From Pseudomonas sp. DTU_2021_1001937_2_SI_NGA_ILE_001 (GTDB lineage Bacteria; Pseudomonadota; Gammaproteobacteria; Pseudomonadales; Pseudomonadaceae): a stretch of DNA of 64,000 nucleotides. This document shows, in pieces, positions 61,964 to 64,000 of this stretch. The notes under the pieces were generated by a model. That model was not told the origin of the DNA. It saw only the letters and a list, made by a program, of their open reading frames with translations, and did not search any database. The DNA lies in contig NZ_CP135971.1 in the NCBI RefSeq assembly GCF_032463525.1, positions 2,294,001-2,358,000 of the forward strand, written 5' to 3'. Within the stretch, counting starts at the first letter, position 1. Every line of letters begins with the position of its first letter. A program made the position numbers and the translations under genes.

Positions 61964-62886
61964 GCGCCGCGCTGGTCCTCGCCCTGTTGCCCATCGCCGT
62001 GCTGATCGCCCTCGGCGCCTGGCTGCGCCATCGACACTTTCTCAACGAAGGGTTCTGGCCGCAGGCCGAGCGCCTGGGCTATTACCTGCTGCTGCCTTCG
62101 CTGTTCCTGCACAGCCTGGCCACCGCGCAACTCGACGATGTGCCGGTGCGCGAGATGGTCGCGGTGCTGCTGTTGTCGACGGTGCCGGTGGCCATGCTGT
62201 TCGTGGCCCTGCGCGGCCTGCTCAAGGTCGATGACGCGGCCTTCACTTCGCTGTTCCAGGGCGGCATTCGCTTCAACAACTATGTCGGCGTCTCGGCCGC
62301 CGCCGGATTGTTCGGCACCCACGGTATCGCCCTGGCAGCGGTGGCCAACGCCACCATCGTGCCGACGGTGAACATCCTCTGCGTGCTGGTGTTCGCCCGT
62401 TACGGCAGCGCCGGACGCCTGTCGCTGAAGGCCACGCTGCGCCAGCTGGCGCTCAACCCGCTGGTGCTGGCCTGCCTGATCGGCATTCTCCTGCAACTGC
62501 TGGGCGTGGGTCTGCCAGCCGGCATCGGCCCGGCCCTCAAGGCCCTGGGCCAGGCCTCGTTGCCGCTGGGCCTGCTGTGCGTGGGCGCGGCGCTGAACTT
62601 CGCCGCCGCCGGCAGCTGGCTCAAGCCGGTGGGCGTGTCGTCGCTGGCCAAGTTCGTGGTCATGCCCGCCGCCACTCTGCTGGCCTGCCATCTGCTGGGC
62701 CTGCGCGGCGAAGCGGCGGTCACTGCCATCCTGTTCCAGACCCTGCCCACCGCGTCATCGTCCTACATCATGGCCCGGCAACTGGGCGGTGACGCCCCGC
62801 TGATGGCCGGGATCATCGCCAGCCAGACCGTGATCGCCGGGCTGGCCCTGCCTCTGGTGGTGATCAGCCTGGCCACCTGGCTGTGA
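61960..62886 (+). CDS. AEC (auxin efflux carrier) family transporter
   Basis: The 308-residue protein has about 10 membrane segments of the AEC fold: LIALGAWLRHRHFLNEGFWP, YLLLPSLFLHSLA, GGIRFNNYVGVSAAAGLFG and ATIVPTVNILCVLVFARYG. The C-terminal repeat includes LFQTLPTASSSYIMARQLGGD and ASQTVIAGLALPLVVI. AEC members carry carboxylates or amino acids, often for export. Overlap ATGA with the aminotransferase implies shared function, perhaps exporting or importing its substrate or product. Ligand unknown. Confidence 0.92.
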   Translation: MSAALVLALLPIAVLIALGAWLRHRHFLNEGFWPQAERLGYYLLLPSLFLHSLATAQLDDVPVREMVAVLLLSTVPVAMLFVALRGLLKVDDAAFTSLFQGGIRFNNYVGVSAAAGLFGTHGIALAAVANATIVPTVNILCVLVFARYGSAGRLSLKATLRQLALNPLVLACLIGILLQLLGVGLPAGIGPALKALGQASLPLGLLCVGAALNFAAAGSWLKPVGVSSLAKFVVMPAATLLACHLLGLRGEAAVTAILFQTLPTASSSYIMARQLGGDAPLMAGIIASQTVIAGLALPLVVISLATWL

Positions 62887-62896
62887 GTGCTGCGCG

Positions 62897-64000
62897 TCAT
62901 GTCTGCGCCTGCACCACCCAGCGCACCTTGAGCAGCGCCTGACGCAAGATCGCCAGGTCCACCGAGCCCAAGGCCAGGCGCAGGGCATGCGGCACATGGG
63001 CCGACACGGCAAAGGGCTCGGCGGTGGACACCGCCACCTGCTCGTCCTTGAGGGCCGCCGCCACCCGATCGGCGCGGGCGTCTTCCTGCAAGGGCAGCCA
63101 CAGGAAGTAAGACAGCGGATGGCTCTGACAAGGCAGCCCGGCCAGCGCCTCGGCGGCGACTTGCTGGCGCCGACGGGCGTCGTCGCGCTTGTGCTCTTCC
63201 AACTGCATGACGGTGCCGTCTTCCAGCCATTGGCAGGCAATGGCGGTGAGCACGCCAGGGGTGTTCCAGGTGGTGGCGCGAATCACCCGCTCCAGGCTGG
63301 CAACGCGCTCCAGCGGCGCGCTGATGAAGCCGACCCGCAGGCCGGTGGCCACGCTCTTGGACAGGCCGCAGATGTGCAAGGTGCGCTCCGGTGCCAGGCT
63401 GAACAGCGGCACCGGGGCATCCTCGACGAGAAAGGCATAGGCCGCGTCTTCGATGATCAACAGGTCGTGCCGGCGAGCGATGGCCACCAGTTGCTCACGT
63501 TGCGCGGTATCCAGCACCCAACCCAGCGGATTGTGCAGCGTCGGCATGCTGTACAGCGCCTTGACTCGCCGGCTGGCACACAGCCGCTGCAGCGCGGCCA
63601 GGTCCGGCCCGTGTTCGAGCACCGGAATGGCGACGATCTCCAGGTGCAGTGCTTCAGCCAGCACCTTGAAACCGGAGTACGTCAGCGCATCGGCGGCGAT
63701 CACATCGCCAGGCTTCAGCGACGCCATCAACGCGACCGCCAGGCCCTGCTGCGCACCGTTGACGATCAGCACCTGCGCGGCATCCACCTGCAACCCGCGT
63801 GCGGCCAGGTGGCGGGCCACGCAAGCGCGTTCGTGCGGCCGCCCGGCATGCGGTTGGTAACGCAGCAAAGCCTCAAGGTCGCCCGAGGCCGCCAGCTGGC
63901 GCAAGGCACCGCGCAGCAGCTCGGCCTGTGCCGGCAACGCCGGGTAGTTGAAATTCAGGTCGGCCATGCCTTGGGCCACGGTCTTCTGGTCGATGCCCAG
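62897..64000 (-). CDS. MocR-type regulator, aminotransferase domain (5-prime end beyond window)
   Basis: The frame stays open to the right edge, where LGIDQKTVAQGMADLNFNYP precedes the fold-type I domain. The domain has YSMPTLHNPLGWVLD, EDAAYAFL and the PLP lysine in CGLSKSVATGLRVGF. Proteins of this kind with a linker leading into LNFNYPALP-type sequence are usually GntR/MocR regulators whose winged helix lies upstream, here outside the window. It is convergent with the aminotransferase/AEC pair, 10 bases from it. MocR proteins bind an amino acid-PLP adduct, so control of the pair is plausible. Confidence 0.85.
   Translation of the reverse strand: MGIDQKTVAQGMADLNFNYPALPAQAELLRGALRQLAASGDLEALLRYQPHAGRPHERACVARHLAARGLQVDAAQVLIVNGAQQGLAVALMASLKPGDVIAADALTYSGFKVLAEALHLEIVAIPVLEHGPDLAALQRLCASRRVKALYSMPTLHNPLGWVLDTAQREQLVAIARRHDLLIIEDAAYAFLVEDAPVPLFSLAPERTLHICGLSKSVATGLRVGFISAPLERVASLERVIRATTWNTPGVLTAIACQWLEDGTVMQLEEHKRDDARRRQQVAAEALAGLPCQSHPLSYFLWLPLQEDARADRVAAALKDEQVAVSTAEPFAVSAHVPHALRLALGSVDLAILRQALLKVRWVVQAQT

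Overview
The window reads as chromosomal DNA of a fluorescent Pseudomonas, most like the P. putida group. This rests on the high GC content, the GacS, RelA, DctA, PhoPQ, RmuC and FadL proteins, the Pseudomonas-style cobalamin late-pathway operon, and scattered palindromic REP sequences of the type common in P. putida and P. fluorescens. I see no tRNA, rRNA, CRISPR array, insertion sequence or prophage; it is mostly conserved core genome.

Layout. 1-9.1 kb: a cut-off EamA/DMT exporter, a DTW-domain tRNA modification enzyme, a serine-less acyl-carrier-like protein, a 41-residue small protein, rmuC, a long regulatory gap with DnaA-box-like sites and a possible RsmA-type hairpin, two small proteins of unknown role, a FadL-type porin, a periplasmic glutathione peroxidase, and an MFS transporter coupled to a 40-residue membrane protein. 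9.2-18.4 kb: one nearly continuous, overlapping minus-strand operon, cobO-cobB-bluB-cobD-cobC-cobQ-cobU-cobT-phosphatase-cobS. It makes adenosylcobalamin from cobyrinate and sits behind a cobalamin riboswitch and a 24-codon leader ORF. 18.5-25.2 kb: a sorbosone-dehydrogenase-like lipoprotein, two tandem NlpC/P60 lipoproteins, a Sir2 deacetylase coupled to hda, an AI-2E/PerM family permease and a DUF2066 protein. 25.5-34.7 kb: purM-purN and a DUF3108 protein, then mazG, relA, rlmD and cysM on the minus strand. 35-45 kb: gacS, two small proteins, a TlpA-like thioredoxin, arsC-wrbA, a Tag-like protein that has lost key residues, ttcA, a Yip1-family protein, sprT, and dctA with a sigma-54 promoter and upstream palindromes. 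45.5-52.4 kb: phoPQ, a dienelactone hydrolase, a phosphopantetheinyl transferase, and an rstA-rstB-fhuF operon. 52.4-57.9 kb: class Ia ribonucleotide reductase nrdA and nrdB, each preceded by a pair of NrdR-box-like sites with the same 32-bp offset; a DnaA box also precedes nrdA. 58-64 kb: a lone cysteine desulfurase divergent from an Lrp regulator, then a LysR regulator, an aminotransferase and an AEC transporter, facing a MocR-type regulator cut by the window end.

How it fits together. Many neighbours overlap by ATGA or GTGA, which implies translational coupling. The strongest less-described signals are regulatory: the paired NrdR sites at both nrd genes with a possible attenuator ahead of nrdB, the riboswitch-leader peptide-cobO arrangement, the dctA enhancer-like palindromes, and the DnaA-box cluster upstream of rmuC. 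No wholly new multi-gene system is proven. The LysR/aminotransferase/AEC/MocR cluster and the rstAB-fhuF operon are the best candidates for unassigned function.
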